Origin: Pyrobaculum sp.
GTDB lineage: Archaea; Thermoproteota; Thermoprotei; Thermoproteales; Thermoproteaceae
DNA: 21,806 nt
NCBI GenBank assembly: GCA_009903905.1
Contig: WYEI01000219.1
Coordinates: forward strand, 1-21,806
Reading direction: 5' to 3'
The position numbers were made by a program, and so were the translations under genes. Under the pieces are notes generated by a model. It was not told the DNA's origin. It searched no databases and saw only the letters and a program-made list of their open reading frames with translations. Positions 14,116-21,450 of the stretch are shown here, one piece after another. Numbering within the stretch: the stretch's first letter is position 1; each line of letters begins with the position of its first letter.

Positions 14116-15294
14116 CTAATGTTTGGTGAGTATCTTGACGGCGCCTCCGGCCACGTCTACGGAGATGTTGAGGACGTCTCTGGCGCCGGGGCGCGGCTCC
14201 GGGGTCTTGACCACGCCGCCTGCGGCGGAGCTCTGCACCGATATGCCCACGTCGGGCGGGAGCTCCAGCAGGAGGTTGACCACGCCTCCCGTTGCCGAGA
14301 CGTCCAGCTGGGAGGTGCCTTCGAAGGGCGCGTAGCTGAGCCTCCCCGAGACGGCGCCTCCGTCGGCCTCGATAGACACGGACCCGCGGCCCATGGCTAG
14401 GTCGAGGTCTACCACGCCGCCTGCCGCGTCGATCTTGAGGTTGTTGAGCTTCAGCGACGCCGCGGCGTAGCCCCCAGCCACGTCGAGGTCTAGGGCGTCT
14501 ACGCCGCTTAGCGTCGCCTCCACCTCGCATCCCTCCATGGAGATTGCGCCGGCCGAGACGTCGAAGTCGTTTGGGTCCTCGCACTTAGCTACGACGCGGT
14601 TGGGCCCCTCCACGATCTTCAGCCTGCCGCCGTCCATCTCCACAGCCACGCGGCCGCTGTGTGTGAAGTCGCCGCTGTAAACCTCCACGAGACTCCTCTT
14701 CTCTCTTCTGAAGGCCTTGAGTGGTCCCAAGTAGCCCAGAAGCTGGACGGCGAGCTTCAGCGTAGACGTTAGGAGGCCTCTTTCGGTGACGAGAACCACG
14801 TCCCTCGCCTTAGGCTCCACGTAGGCTCTTAGGTGCTTAGGCACCCTTACCACAGCCACGTCTCTGGTCTCCTCTACGACTTCATAGAGAAGCTCCGGCG
14901 GCACGTCCTTATCTATCTCCAGTATAGCCGTGTCGAACACTCTTATCTTCCTCCCCTCTCTCTTCGCCAGCTCCAGCAACGCCCTATCTATCCTGAGGAT
15001 CGCCCTATCGCTGAAGGTCAGCTCCTCCGCCTCGGCCCTAGGTTGCGGTTGCCCCGCGCCCTCCAGCACAGCCATAACCTCGAGGGCTTTCCTCCCTAGG
15101 TCCGTCAGGCGGTAGAACCAGTTGTCCCCCTTCTCCACAAGCCCCGCCAGCTTCTTCAGGTGGAAGGCCAGGGTGGGGCTGTCCACGCCGAGCTCCTCCA
15201 TCAATTCGCTGTACATCCTAGGCCTCTCCCCCAGGAGCCTGAGCGTCCTGCGCCTCAGGGGATGCGCCAAGGCCTCGAAGATTCTGTCGCCCAT
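14116..15294 (-). CDS. ArsR-type winged helix fused to DUF4097-like beta-repeat domain
   Basis: A 392-residue fusion. Residues 1-75 are an ArsR-like winged helix (FEALAHPLRRRTLRLLGERP, SPTLAFHLKKL, NWFYRLTDLGRKAL). Residues about 95-185 are a charged mixed region. From about 200 to the end come short beta strands with recurring glycine pairs (LDVAGGYAAASLKL, IDAAGGVVDLDL, SATGGVVNLLLEL, VDVAGGAVKIL), like the DUF4097 beta-helix domain. There is no signal peptide, so the beta domain is probably cytoplasmic. The start is ATG 15294: TTTATTT (15315-15321) is centred 24 nt upstream; an ATG 13 codons earlier lies before this box. It is divergent from the amidohydrolase gene, its plausible target. 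Confidence 0.8.
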   Translation of the reverse strand: MGDRIFEALAHPLRRRTLRLLGERPRMYSELMEELGVDSPTLAFHLKKLAGLVEKGDNWFYRLTDLGRKALEVMAVLEGAGQPQPRAEAEELTFSDRAILRIDRALLELAKREGRKIRVFDTAILEIDKDVPPELLYEVVEETRDVAVVRVPKHLRAYVEPKARDVVLVTERGLLTSTLKLAVQLLGYLGPLKAFRREKRSLVEVYSGDFTHSGRVAVEMDGGRLKIVEGPNRVVAKCEDPNDFDVSAGAISMEGCEVEATLSGVDALDLDVAGGYAAASLKLNNLKIDAAGGVVDLDLAMGRGSVSIEADGGAVSGRLSYAPFEGTSQLDVSATGGVVNLLLELPPDVGISVQSSAAGGVVKTPEPRPGARDVLNISVDVAGGAVKILTKH

Positions 15295-15314
15295 GGGAAG
15301 AAGAACGCGCAGAG

Positions 15315-15321
15315 AAATAAA
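15315..15321 (-). promoter_or_regulatory. TATA box deciding the ArsR-fusion start
   Basis: Minus-strand TTTATTT is centred 24 nt before the ATG at 15294. The longer frame beginning at 15333 would start upstream of this box. Confidence 0.6.
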
Positions 15322-15421
15322 CAGATCTGTCAAGCCCCCGCAACAGACGGCGGGAGCCCTCGGCGGGCCTTTGTAAATCCGGCTTTACACGACATTTTTA
15401 AAGAGGGGCGTCAAAAGACGC

Positions 15422-16480
15422 GTGCGCCTCCGCGCTAAATACGTCTTGGCCGGGGAGCTGGAGGTGGTGGAAGACGGAGTAGTTGAGGTCGACGACGCGG
15501 GGGTCGTGGTGGGGGTCGGGAGGTACACGGGTGGGGTTGCGGCGGATCTCGGCAACGTGGTGTTGATGCCCCAGCTGGTCAACGGACACGTCCACGTCCT
15601 AGACGCAGTAATCGCCGACCGGGACGACCTCTACATCGACGACTTGGTGGGGTGGCCCCACGGCGTCAAGTACCACGCGGTGAAGAACCTAGTCGCGAAG
15701 AAGAAGCACATCTCCCTGCTTGAGAAGGTGGCGAAGAGGATGAGGAGCTACGGGACTGGCTGCGCCTTGATATACGCTGAGCATGCCGCACGCGACGTGG
15801 AGGAGGTCTTCAGGAGACACGGCGTAGAGGCTGTCGTGTTCCAGGAGACACACGGCGGCTTCCCCGACTACCCAAACGTCCAGGTGGCGTCGCCGGTGGA
15901 CCACCCCCCGGAGTACCTCCGGCAACTCCGCCTCCGCTACAAGCTGGTCTCCACACACGTGTCGGAGACCCGGGACTGCCACGAGGCAGGCGACTTGGAG
16001 CTCGCCCTGAAGACGCTGGACGCAGACGTCCTCGTCCACCTGGTCCACCTGACGCCTGAGGAAATCGCCCATATACCCCCCGCCAAGACCGTCGTGGTAA
16101 ACCCACGCGCCAACGCCTACTTCGTAGGCCGCGTGGCGCCCGTGCCTCTGTTGCTCCACCTAAAGCCGCTCCTAGGCACAGACAACGTCTTCATGAACGA
16201 GCCGGACCTCTGGGCTGAGATGAAGTTCCTACACGCCTACGCCGCCGCCTCCGGCTGGGCCCTCACGGAGAGGGACATCCTCGCCATGGCCACCGTATGG
16301 AACTGGGAAAAGGTGCGTTGCGTCCCGCCCATAGCCCCCGGCCACAGGCTCCGCGCCCTGGCGGTCGCGGCCCCCTACATAGGCGGCAACGTCCTGAAGT
16401 ACCTGGTCAAACGCGCAACGCACGCAGACATAGTAGCCTTCCTTGAGGACGCCAGCATCCGGCCTGCGGCGGATTTATAA
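15422..16480 (+). CDS. Amidohydrolase-superfamily deaminase/hydrolase
   Basis: A 352-residue metal-dependent hydrolase. Metal-ligand motifs are in order: HxH (H56, H58 in LVNGHVHVLD), H179 in STHVSETRD, H206 or H209 in VLVHLVHLT, and D254 in LLGTDNVF. The HVSE and GTDN forms, with NPRANAYF between them, place it near the cytosine-deaminase / chlorohydrolase / SAH-deaminase branch, which removes amino or chloro groups from aromatic ring substrates. The protein is shorter than most of that branch (about 400-450), with a trimmed C-terminal composite sandwich. GTG 15422 is supported by TTTTTAAA (15395-15402). It is divergent from the ArsR-DUF4097 gene. Substrate unknown. Confidence 0.82.
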   Translation: MRLRAKYVLAGELEVVEDGVVEVDDAGVVVGVGRYTGGVAADLGNVVLMPQLVNGHVHVLDAVIADRDDLYIDDLVGWPHGVKYHAVKNLVAKKKHISLLEKVAKRMRSYGTGCALIYAEHAARDVEEVFRRHGVEAVVFQETHGGFPDYPNVQVASPVDHPPEYLRQLRLRYKLVSTHVSETRDCHEAGDLELALKTLDADVLVHLVHLTPEEIAHIPPAKTVVVNPRANAYFVGRVAPVPLLLHLKPLLGTDNVFMNEPDLWAEMKFLHAYAAASGWALTERDILAMATVWNWEKVRCVPPIAPGHRLRALAVAAPYIGGNVLKYLVKRATHADIVAFLEDASIRPAADL

Positions 16481-16501
16481 TCTCGTGGGCAAAAGGCACA
16501 C

Positions 16502-16858
16502 ATGGTCTTTTTCAAGTTGCGGGCTGGCCTCTACAACCCCGAAGAGCCGGAGAGGGTAATTGAGGTGGAGGCCATTGTGGACACCAGCGCGATGTACAGC
16601 GTTGTAAGGAGGGACATACTGGAACAATTAGGCGTGAAGCCGGTTGAGAGGCGAAAGTTTAGGGCATTCGGCGGCTATGTTGAGCGGGATATCGGCGAGG
16701 TGGGGATGGTGTTGATGGGGAGGAGGCGCATTATTCCGGTGATCTTCGGCGAGGACGGGGACCCGGCGGTTGTAGGCGTGACCGCGCTTGAAATCTTCGG
16801 GCTTGAGGTAGACGTGGTCAGAGGTGTGTTGAAGGAGGCGGAGTTGTTCCTCCTCTAG
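16502..16858 (+). CDS. Retropepsin-like aspartic protease homologue with altered active site
   Basis: A 118-residue single-domain protein of the archaeal retropepsin-like (clan AA) family. The active-site strand reads AIVDTSAMYSVV (D27-T28-S29-A30): the catalytic Asp is kept but the usual DTGA/DSGA glycine is serine. The later hydrophobic-GxxxLE segment (AVVGVTALEIFGLEVD) matches the family's second conserved loop. Such proteins act as homodimers. The Gly-to-Ser change may reduce activity or keep only binding. TTTATAA (16474-16480) is centred 25 nt before the ATG and overlaps the upstream stop. Its own stop overlaps the stop of the convergent regulator gene within CTAG (16855-16858). Confidence 0.78.
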   Translation: MVFFKLRAGLYNPEEPERVIEVEAIVDTSAMYSVVRRDILEQLGVKPVERRKFRAFGGYVERDIGEVGMVLMGRRRIIPVIFGEDGDPAVVGVTALEIFGLEVDVVRGVLKEAELFLL

Positions 16859-17619
16859 TACGGCCTCTCCTCGATGGGCGGTGGCCTCAGCTGATACGAC
16901 ACAAGCGGAGTTGCCGAGACGCTTGGGTCCGTCTTTTTCACCTCCTCGATGTATTGAGAGGCCTTTTCCACGTCTGGGAAGACGACGCCGTAGAACCCCA
17001 CCGCCTTGGCGTAGCATCTGAAGAAGGTGTGTTTCGTGACGCCGGGGATATGTGCCTTAGCCATCAGCGCCGCCGCGAAAAGCCCGGAGCGGGGCAGATC
17101 CACCGAATACGTGACGATAGACACGTCCTTCGCCCACTTGAGGAGTCTCCGCGCCGCCGTCTGGCCCACCCCCAGCTCCTCCACAAGGTCGCTGGAGGAT
17201 ATCTGGGGATTGGAGACGTACATCCTCAACGCCCGCAACTTCAAGGGGGTTAACCTCAGCGGCTTGAGGTTAGGGACAAACATGGGGGTGCCGTACCGCA
17301 TGGACAAGTCCTGAAGCTCGGTGGGGGTTTTAAACGGCACGGCGAATATGTAGTCGCCCTCCAACGTGCGGAAGGCCAGCACGTAGTCATCCCCGGGGTT
17401 GCGCCCGCGGAAATACGCGTAGTAGAGCCCAACCACGTCGGGTCTCACGTAGACCTGGGGCGGGCCTAGAATCCCCATCTCAAGCATCCTCCTAACCCAG
17501 TAAAACACTACCTGCCGAGTCCTCCCCAGCATCCGCGCCAGCTTCGACAGGTTCACACGCCCCTCGGTCAATATGCTGGTCAACACAACCCTCTCGTCGT
17601 ATGTAAGCAGAGACGACAT
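16855..17619 (-). CDS. Tandem helix-turn-helix transcription regulator
   Basis: A 254-residue predicted DNA-binding protein. A first winged helix spans about 5-50 (DERVVLTSILTEGRVNLSKL, then RTRQVVFYWVRRMLEMGILG). A second lies near 120-175 (LTPLKLRALRMYVSNPQIS, SSDLVEELGVGQTAARRLLKW). The last 70 residues may be a ligand-sensing domain (VGFYGVVFPDVEKASQYIEE). This layout is seen in archaeal two-headed Lrp/AsnC-like regulators. Minus-strand TTTTATA (17639-17645) is centred 23 nt before the ATG at 17619. A T-rich terminator of the preceding GYD gene separates the two, so they are independent units. Targets and ligand cannot be read here. Confidence 0.72.
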   Translation of the reverse strand: MSSLLTYDERVVLTSILTEGRVNLSKLARMLGRTRQVVFYWVRRMLEMGILGPPQVYVRPDVVGLYYAYFRGRNPGDDYVLAFRTLEGDYIFAVPFKTPTELQDLSMRYGTPMFVPNLKPLRLTPLKLRALRMYVSNPQISSSDLVEELGVGQTAARRLLKWAKDVSIVTYSVDLPRSGLFAAALMAKAHIPGVTKHTFFRCYAKAVGFYGVVFPDVEKASQYIEEVKKTDPSVSATPLVSYQLRPPPIEERPY

Positions 17620-17654
17620 GTGGCTGTAAACCTACAGGTATAAAAGACTGTGTC

Positions 17655-17666
17655 AAAAGGGAAAAA
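17655..17666 (-). terminator. T-rich terminator after the GYD gene
   Basis: Minus strand CTTTTTCCCTTTTG follows the TAA at 17672-17674 by a few bases: two T-runs, an archaeal-type terminator. It sits just before the TATA box of the next gene. Confidence 0.5.
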
Positions 17667-17671
17667 GGTGC

Positions 17672-17959
17672 TTAACTGCTCTTAAGCGCCTTGAGGGCCT
17701 CGTCAACCGGCACTATGAGGTAGGAGGTGGTGCGGATAGTCCCCCGGCTGTTGAGGTTTATCATCGCCTTAAGGAACTTCCCCATGTCTTCCACCTCCAC
17801 GATGGATATGAAGTCGAAGTCGCCAAACACCACATACTGCTCTAACACCTTAACCCCATACGCCTCAAGCTCCTTATTAACCTCCTTAACCCTCTCCGGC
17901 CTCTTCTCAAGCGTCTCAGCCCCCTCGTCGGTAAGCCGGGAAATCACCACAAACCGCAT
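17672..17959 (-). CDS. GYD-domain protein
   Basis: A 95-residue protein matching the GYD (Gly-Tyr-Asp) family of small dimeric alpha/beta proteins: it opens RFVVISRLTDEGAETL, continues with KRPERVKEVNKELEAYGVKV, then VVFGDFDFISIVEVED (FGDFDF in place of the usual GxYD) and SRGTIRTTSYLIVP. The function of the family is not established; it resembles the Lrp-type ligand-binding fold. ATG 17959 gives the usual N-terminus; the upstream in-frame GTG at 17974 would add five residues. A strong A/T-rich promoter-like stretch lies far upstream (18041-18050) and a weak one near 17978-17987. Confidence 0.72.
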   Translation of the reverse strand: MRFVVISRLTDEGAETLEKRPERVKEVNKELEAYGVKVLEQYVVFGDFDFISIVEVEDMGKFLKAMINLNSRGTIRTTSYLIVPVDEALKALKSS

Positions 17960-18040
17960 ATCTATATTTATCACACAACAAAAATCTTTTTCCTAAGCCA
18001 AAAACATCAATACATTTTCTTACTAGACTAAATTAATAAT

Positions 18041-18050
18041 TATATATAAA
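18041..18050 (-). promoter_or_regulatory. Strong TATA-like box upstream of the GYD gene
   Basis: Minus-strand TTTATATATA would start transcription near 18021 and leave a leader of about 60 nt before ATG 17959, unlike the leaderless genes nearby. It could instead drive a short RNA. Minus-strand TTTTT (18055-18059) just upstream may end the thi4 operon. Confidence 0.35.
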
Positions 18051-18095
18051 GAGGAAAAACAAGGATTACGGCTGCGTCGCGGCGGCGTATGTAGG

Positions 18096-18311
18096 TTATA
18101 CCGCGCCTTTTCTGAGCCGGCCGCCGCTTGCCGCCGCGTCTTGGTTCCGGGTCCACTTGGAGACGAACTGTTTGTAGCACTCCCGGGAGCAGAAGACCCA
18201 GGGCTTGTTGACGCAACAAGTCTTCACCACTATGGCCCCCTCTCTGATGAGCCTCCCGCAGTTGGTGCACCTCAGTTCTGTGAGCCGCTGGACTTTAAGT
18301 TCGAACGGCAT
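18096..18311 (-). CDS. Small zinc-finger protein in the thi4 operon
   Basis: A 71-residue protein with paired cysteines: C15 and C18 (RCTNCGRLI), C32 and C33 (VKTCCVN), C41 and C45 ([11 protein letters not shown]). CxxC followed by FCSxxCYxxF resembles TRASH/MYM-like treble-clef fingers that bind metal or protein; the C-terminus is basic (KWTRNQD, RLRK). I do not know the exact family. ATG 18311 lies inside the end of thi4, overlapping it by 17 nt, so the two should be translationally coupled. That suggests a helper role for Thi4, for example in iron or sulfide handling (inference only). Confidence 0.68.
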   Translation of the reverse strand: MPFELKVQRLTELRCTNCGRLIREGAIVVKTCCVNKPWVFCSRECYKQFVSKWTRNQDAAASGGRLRKGAV

Positions 18312-19074
18312 AGGCCGTCAAGTCCTTGTGGACGATTTCGGCGATTCTGTGCCCAGACAGCAACATGCCGCCGAAGATGGGCCCCATCCTGGGCAGTCCG
18401 AAGACGGCGCACACGGCTATGCCGGCCACATATAGCCCCGGCGCCACCCTCCCGGTGTGCTCCACCACAAGCTTCTCAGACACCTCAGACCACGCCGACT
18501 TCTCCCCCCTCAGCTCGATGCCCAGCTCAGGCACCTTCCTAGCCGCTATAGATACCACCTCTGCGTCGTGGCCCGTGGCGTCTATCACCGCCTTGGCCTG
18601 CGTATACAGCGGGTCTACGTGCATGCCAGACATCTGGATGGGGGTCCAGATCCACAAGACGCCGGCCACCCGCGGGGGTTCGCCCCTGAAGATGACGTCG
18701 TCTACGTGCACCCCCAGTATGATCTTCGCCCCCGCGTCTATCGCGCCAGCCGCCAGCTTGGCGATGAGCTCCGCCGGCTCCACCGTGTAGAGCCCGTCCC
18801 CAGCCGGCTTGTACCTAACCCTGAAGTCCCTGAGGACCGGCAAGGCCTCCTCCTGCACCACGATCTTCGGGATCATGTTGCCCCCCGGCCCGATGCCGCC
18901 GCCGAAGGAGAAACGCCGCTCGTACACAACCACCTTATGTCCCCTCTCGGCAAGGTAACGCGCGGCGGTCAACCCAGCAGGCCCCGCGCCGACGATGACA
19001 ACATCGACGTCGCTGTATTCGTACAGATCCTCCATCCCGTGTTTAATTATTGCCCTTCCGATCTTCAGCTCCAT
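18295..19074 (-). CDS. thi4: Sulfide-dependent adenosine diphosphate thiazole synthase
   Basis: A 259-residue Thi4-family enzyme that makes the thiazole moiety of thiamin from NAD and glycine. The NAD-binding Rossmann motif GAGPAG is at 29-34 with the strand-end Glu in VVVYERR, then [13 protein letters not shown] (57-69) and DATGHD (165-170), all typical. At the position where yeast Thi4 has its sulfur-donating Cys, this protein has H152 in MHVDP, the archaeal form that uses free sulfide with iron and acts catalytically instead of sacrificing a cysteine. Minus-strand ATTTATAG (19093-19100) is centred 23 nt before the ATG. A zinc-finger gene overlaps its 3' end. A paralogous activity as ribose-1,5-bisphosphate isomerase is less likely. 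Confidence 0.92.
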   Translation of the reverse strand: MELKIGRAIIKHGMEDLYEYSDVDVVIVGAGPAGLTAARYLAERGHKVVVYERRFSFGGGIGPGGNMIPKIVVQEEALPVLRDFRVRYKPAGDGLYTVEPAELIAKLAAGAIDAGAKIILGVHVDDVIFRGEPPRVAGVLWIWTPIQMSGMHVDPLYTQAKAVIDATGHDAEVVSIAARKVPELGIELRGEKSAWSEVSEKLVVEHTGRVAPGLYVAGIAVCAVFGLPRMGPIFGGMLLSGHRIAEIVHKDLTAYAVRT

Positions 19075-19156
19075 AAGTACTAAATGATATAACTATAAAT
19101 GTCTTATCCAAAGGGATTTAACTAGGCGTCTTTAGTGATGACAGCGTCCTTGGGGG

Positions 19157-19370
19157 CTATATGCCCGGAGGACCGGCCCCTGACACTGCCCTCCAGAACT
19201 CCAGCTCGTAGCGTTGTATAGCCCTCGCCACGAAGCGGTACCTGCCCCAGTCTAGGTAGCGCTCTGCGATAGGCTCCGCCAGCGCCTCAAGCTCGTCGTA
19301 CGGCCCGGCGAACATTTCCATATAGCCCCCACAGGGGGTCGGCCCACCTCCTCAACGTCTCCGAGGCCAT
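19157..19370 (-). pseudogene. Small gene with a one-base frameshift at a C5/G5 run
   Basis: From ATG 19370 the minus strand reads MASETLRRWADPLWG and then goes out of frame at five G (plus strand C5, 19326-19330). With four G the frame continues YMEMFAGPYDELEALAEP, IAERYLDWGRYRFVARA and YELEFWRAV to a TAG at 19157-19159, giving about 70 residues. The minus-strand CTATATG near 19388-19394 is centred about 21-22 nt before the ATG, so the promoter fits. I do not recognise the protein; it is acidic and helical. Without frame restoration, ATG 19321 alone could give 54 residues. It could be a pseudogene, a phase-variable gene or a sequencing error. Confidence 0.5.
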
Positions 19371-19440
19371 AAACAACTGACGTTGAGCATATAGTAAAGC
19401 TATTTGGAAAATTTATTTATGTGAAAAAGATTAGAATCTT

Positions 19441-20694
19441 ATGGATAGATGGAGGGTGGTTCACTGGGTTCTCTTCGCCGTTGTGGTAGCCAGCTTCTTC
19501 CTCGACGGCGTGCTTTTCAGCCTGGTCCCAACAACGATATTCCTCCTCCCAGACCTGGCCCAAAACGCAACTGTCATCTTCGCCGTGAACTCAATAGCGT
19601 TTATGCTTGGCGCGGCGGCGCTGGGCCGGCTGGGGGACGTCGTGGGGAGGAGGCTGGGCCTAATAACCTCCCTAGCCATATACACGGCAGGGGCCCTCTG
19701 GTTCGCCCTTGCATATTGGGCCGGCGCCCTAGACCTAGCCGTAGCCGTCCTCTCAACCTCGCTTATAAACTTCGGCGTCGGGGGCGAGGTGGGCCCTGCC
19801 TACGCCGCATTGGCGGAGTTCTCTCCGCCGCGCCGCAGAGGCGCCGCCCTCATGCTCGCCGCAAACTTCTGGAACATCGGCGCCGCCGTGATCGCCGCCC
19901 TCGCCCTTCAATACGCCGAGCTGGCCGCCGACCCCCGCACCGCCGTGTTCTACACCTTCCTCACCGCGGTGGCCCTAGCCGCCTTGGTCCTCGTCGCCAG
20001 GCTCCACATCCCCGAGTCCCCCAGGTGGCTGGCGGCCCGGGGCAGAGAGGCCGAGGCCAAGGCGCTGGTGGAGAAATACGGCGTGGACCATCCGCCGAGG
20101 GAGGAGCGGAGGCCGTTGAGCGGCTACTGGGGCCGCGTCGCAGTATTCGCCGCAGCCTTCACCGCCCAGCTCCTCACCTACAACATAGCCGCCTACTACC
20201 TCCCCTACGCCCCGGGCTTCGCCTACGGCGCCGAGCTGGCCCCCCTCAACGTCGCCGCCGCGAACGCAGGAGCGGCGGTGGGCGCCTTTTTGTTGCTACC
20301 CATCATAGACCGCTCTAGGCGTCTAGCCTTTCTCTCCGCCTTCGTGGGCGGCCTAGCCACGGCGGTTGCCCTGGCCGCGGTCCACGGAGCGGCCGCCCAG
20401 CTGTACCTCGCGGTGCTGTTTCTAAACTTGGTGTTCTCCGAGTGGGCCTGGGCCGCCGTCAGCGTACTGGAGGCTGAGCTCTTCCCCACGGCGGTGCGCT
20501 CAACGGCAGTGGGCATAGTCACGGCGTCTGCCTGGCTCATAAACGCGGCGGCGGTCTTCACAGAGGGGGTCCTCGGGGCCGGGCCCTTCTTCGCGCTACT
20601 CACAGCCCTGTGGGCCCTAGGAGCGGCCGTGGCCGCCCTCTGGTACGCCAAAGGCGTAGAAAGCGCAGGGAGGCGGCTAGAGGAGCTGGTGTAG
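19441..20694 (+). CDS. MFS transporter, sugar/organic-acid porter type
   Basis: A 417-residue major facilitator with 12 predicted helices. The loop 2-3 signature is GRLGDVVGRR (about 62-71), and the sugar-porter-like motif PESPRWLAARGR follows helix 6, with the central cytoplasmic loop EAKALVEKYGVDHPPREER. A second basic loop (DRSRRLAF) precedes the C-terminal bundle, and LFPTAVRSTAVG matches the helix 10-11 motif of the same branch. It probably imports or exports a small organic solute with protons. TTTATTTA (19412-19419) is centred 25 nt before the ATG. It is convergent with the nuclease-like gene and divergent from the short frameshifted gene. The substrate is unknown. Confidence 0.88.
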   Translation: MDRWRVVHWVLFAVVVASFFLDGVLFSLVPTTIFLLPDLAQNATVIFAVNSIAFMLGAAALGRLGDVVGRRLGLITSLAIYTAGALWFALAYWAGALDLAVAVLSTSLINFGVGGEVGPAYAALAEFSPPRRRGAALMLAANFWNIGAAVIAALALQYAELAADPRTAVFYTFLTAVALAALVLVARLHIPESPRWLAARGREAEAKALVEKYGVDHPPREERRPLSGYWGRVAVFAAAFTAQLLTYNIAAYYLPYAPGFAYGAELAPLNVAAANAGAAVGAFLLLPIIDRSRRLAFLSAFVGGLATAVALAAVHGAAAQLYLAVLFLNLVFSEWAWAAVSVLEAELFPTAVRSTAVGIVTASAWLINAAAVFTEGVLGAGPFFALLTALWALGAAVAALWYAKGVESAGRRLEELV

Positions 20695-20732
20695 TTACAA
20701 ATAAAGTCTAGCCCTTTAGGGCGGGGAGGAGG

Positions 20733-21416
20733 TCAGTCTATGACTGCCCCGTATACCGCCTCTATGCCGAGCTCCTGGGCTCGTTGTAGCGCCTCCTTGT
20801 CTATATTAACGGCGACGATGATGAGCTTGGCGGCTTTCCTCCCCAGTATCTTCTCCACTATACCAGCCTTTTCGTAGAACCACTCCACGTCGTCGAGTTC
20901 GGCGTGGGACTTCACCTCCACCAGGTACATCCCCCCGTCGTGTATGTACACGTCCACCTCAATCCTGGCGCCCCTCCTGTAGAACCTCCCGTCTACGTCC
21001 GTGTAAACAAACTTCTCCACCCTCCCGGGCTCCACCCCCCTCTCCTCCAGCGCGTGGCGGTAAAGCTCCAGAACAGTCCTCTCAAGGTCCCTGCCCCACC
21101 TCCTCCCCAGGGAGCCCACAGCCACCTTGAGCTCGCCCACAGCCCTAGCCAGCTCCTCCAGCCTTTTCTCATGCCTCTCCAGCAGTTTAGAATGTTCTTC
21201 CAATAGTTTGGAATGCTGTTGTAATAAACTGGTGTGTTGTTGTAATATGTTGGTGTGCTCCTCAAGGGTTTTGAACGTCTTTTCGAAGCCCTCCTTCATG
21301 TAGCTGGCGAGGAGCTTCAGGGCCTCGGCCACCTCTTTCATCTCCTCAGACCTCGCCCTCAGTACGGCTCTGGTCACCACCTCCTCAAGCCTCTGCCAAT
21401 CTAGCTCCATGCTCAC
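20733..21416 (-). CDS. Coiled-coil PD-(D/E)XK nuclease-like protein, DUF3782-type
   Basis: A 227-residue protein. After an N-terminal helix (LEEVVTRAVLRARSEEMKEV), residues 53-87 are five heptads of the form (E/Q)(E/R)H(T/S)xLL, a strong coiled coil. The C-terminal part has the restriction-endonuclease core: RIEVDVYIHD (D155) and MYLVEVKSHA (E167, K169), then a strand (KLIIVAVNID). Archaeal proteins with this order are annotated DUF3782/PD-(D/E)XK and are widespread without known function. GTG 21416 is preferred because ATATAAG (21436-21442) is centred 23 nt upstream; ATG 21410 is possible. It is probably dimeric or oligomeric through the coiled coil. DNA cleavage is inferred. Confidence 0.78.
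   Translation of the reverse strand: MSMELDWQRLEEVVTRAVLRARSEEMKEVAEALKLLASYMKEGFEKTFKTLEEHTNILQQHTSLLQQHSKLLEEHSKLLERHEKRLEELARAVGELKVAVGSLGRRWGRDLERTVLELYRHALEERGVEPGRVEKFVYTDVDGRFYRRGARIEVDVYIHDGGMYLVEVKSHAELDDVEWFYEKAGIVEKILGRKAAKLIIVAVNIDKEALQRAQELGIEAVYGAVID
21156..21260 (-). repeat. 21-nt repeats encoding coiled-coil heptads
   Basis: Five near-repeats of 21 bases encode the heptads EEHTNIL, QQHTSLL, QQHSKLL, EEHSKLL and ERHEKRL. The DNA copies stay similar, including repeated CAACA/CAGCA stretches, so repeat number may vary between strains. Confidence 0.65.
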
Positions 21417-21435
21417 GACTCCACGGCGCGGGCTA

Positions 21436-21442
21436 CTTATAT
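21436..21442 (-). promoter_or_regulatory. TATA box of the nuclease-like gene
   Basis: Minus-strand ATATAAG is centred 23 nt before GTG 21416 and lies just after the end of the damaged upstream membrane-protein gene. Confidence 0.5.
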
Positions 21443-21450
21443 GCTTTTCG

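Noticed and set aside
19135..19183. Perfect C box GTGATGA and D box CTGA 38 nt apart
   Set aside because: No convincing D' or C' boxes between them, and such a C box is expected several times by chance in 22 kb on two strands.
20711..20722. GCCCTTTAGGGC inverted repeat between convergent genes
   Set aside because: Only a 5-bp stem with a 2-base loop; too small to call a terminator without a T-run.
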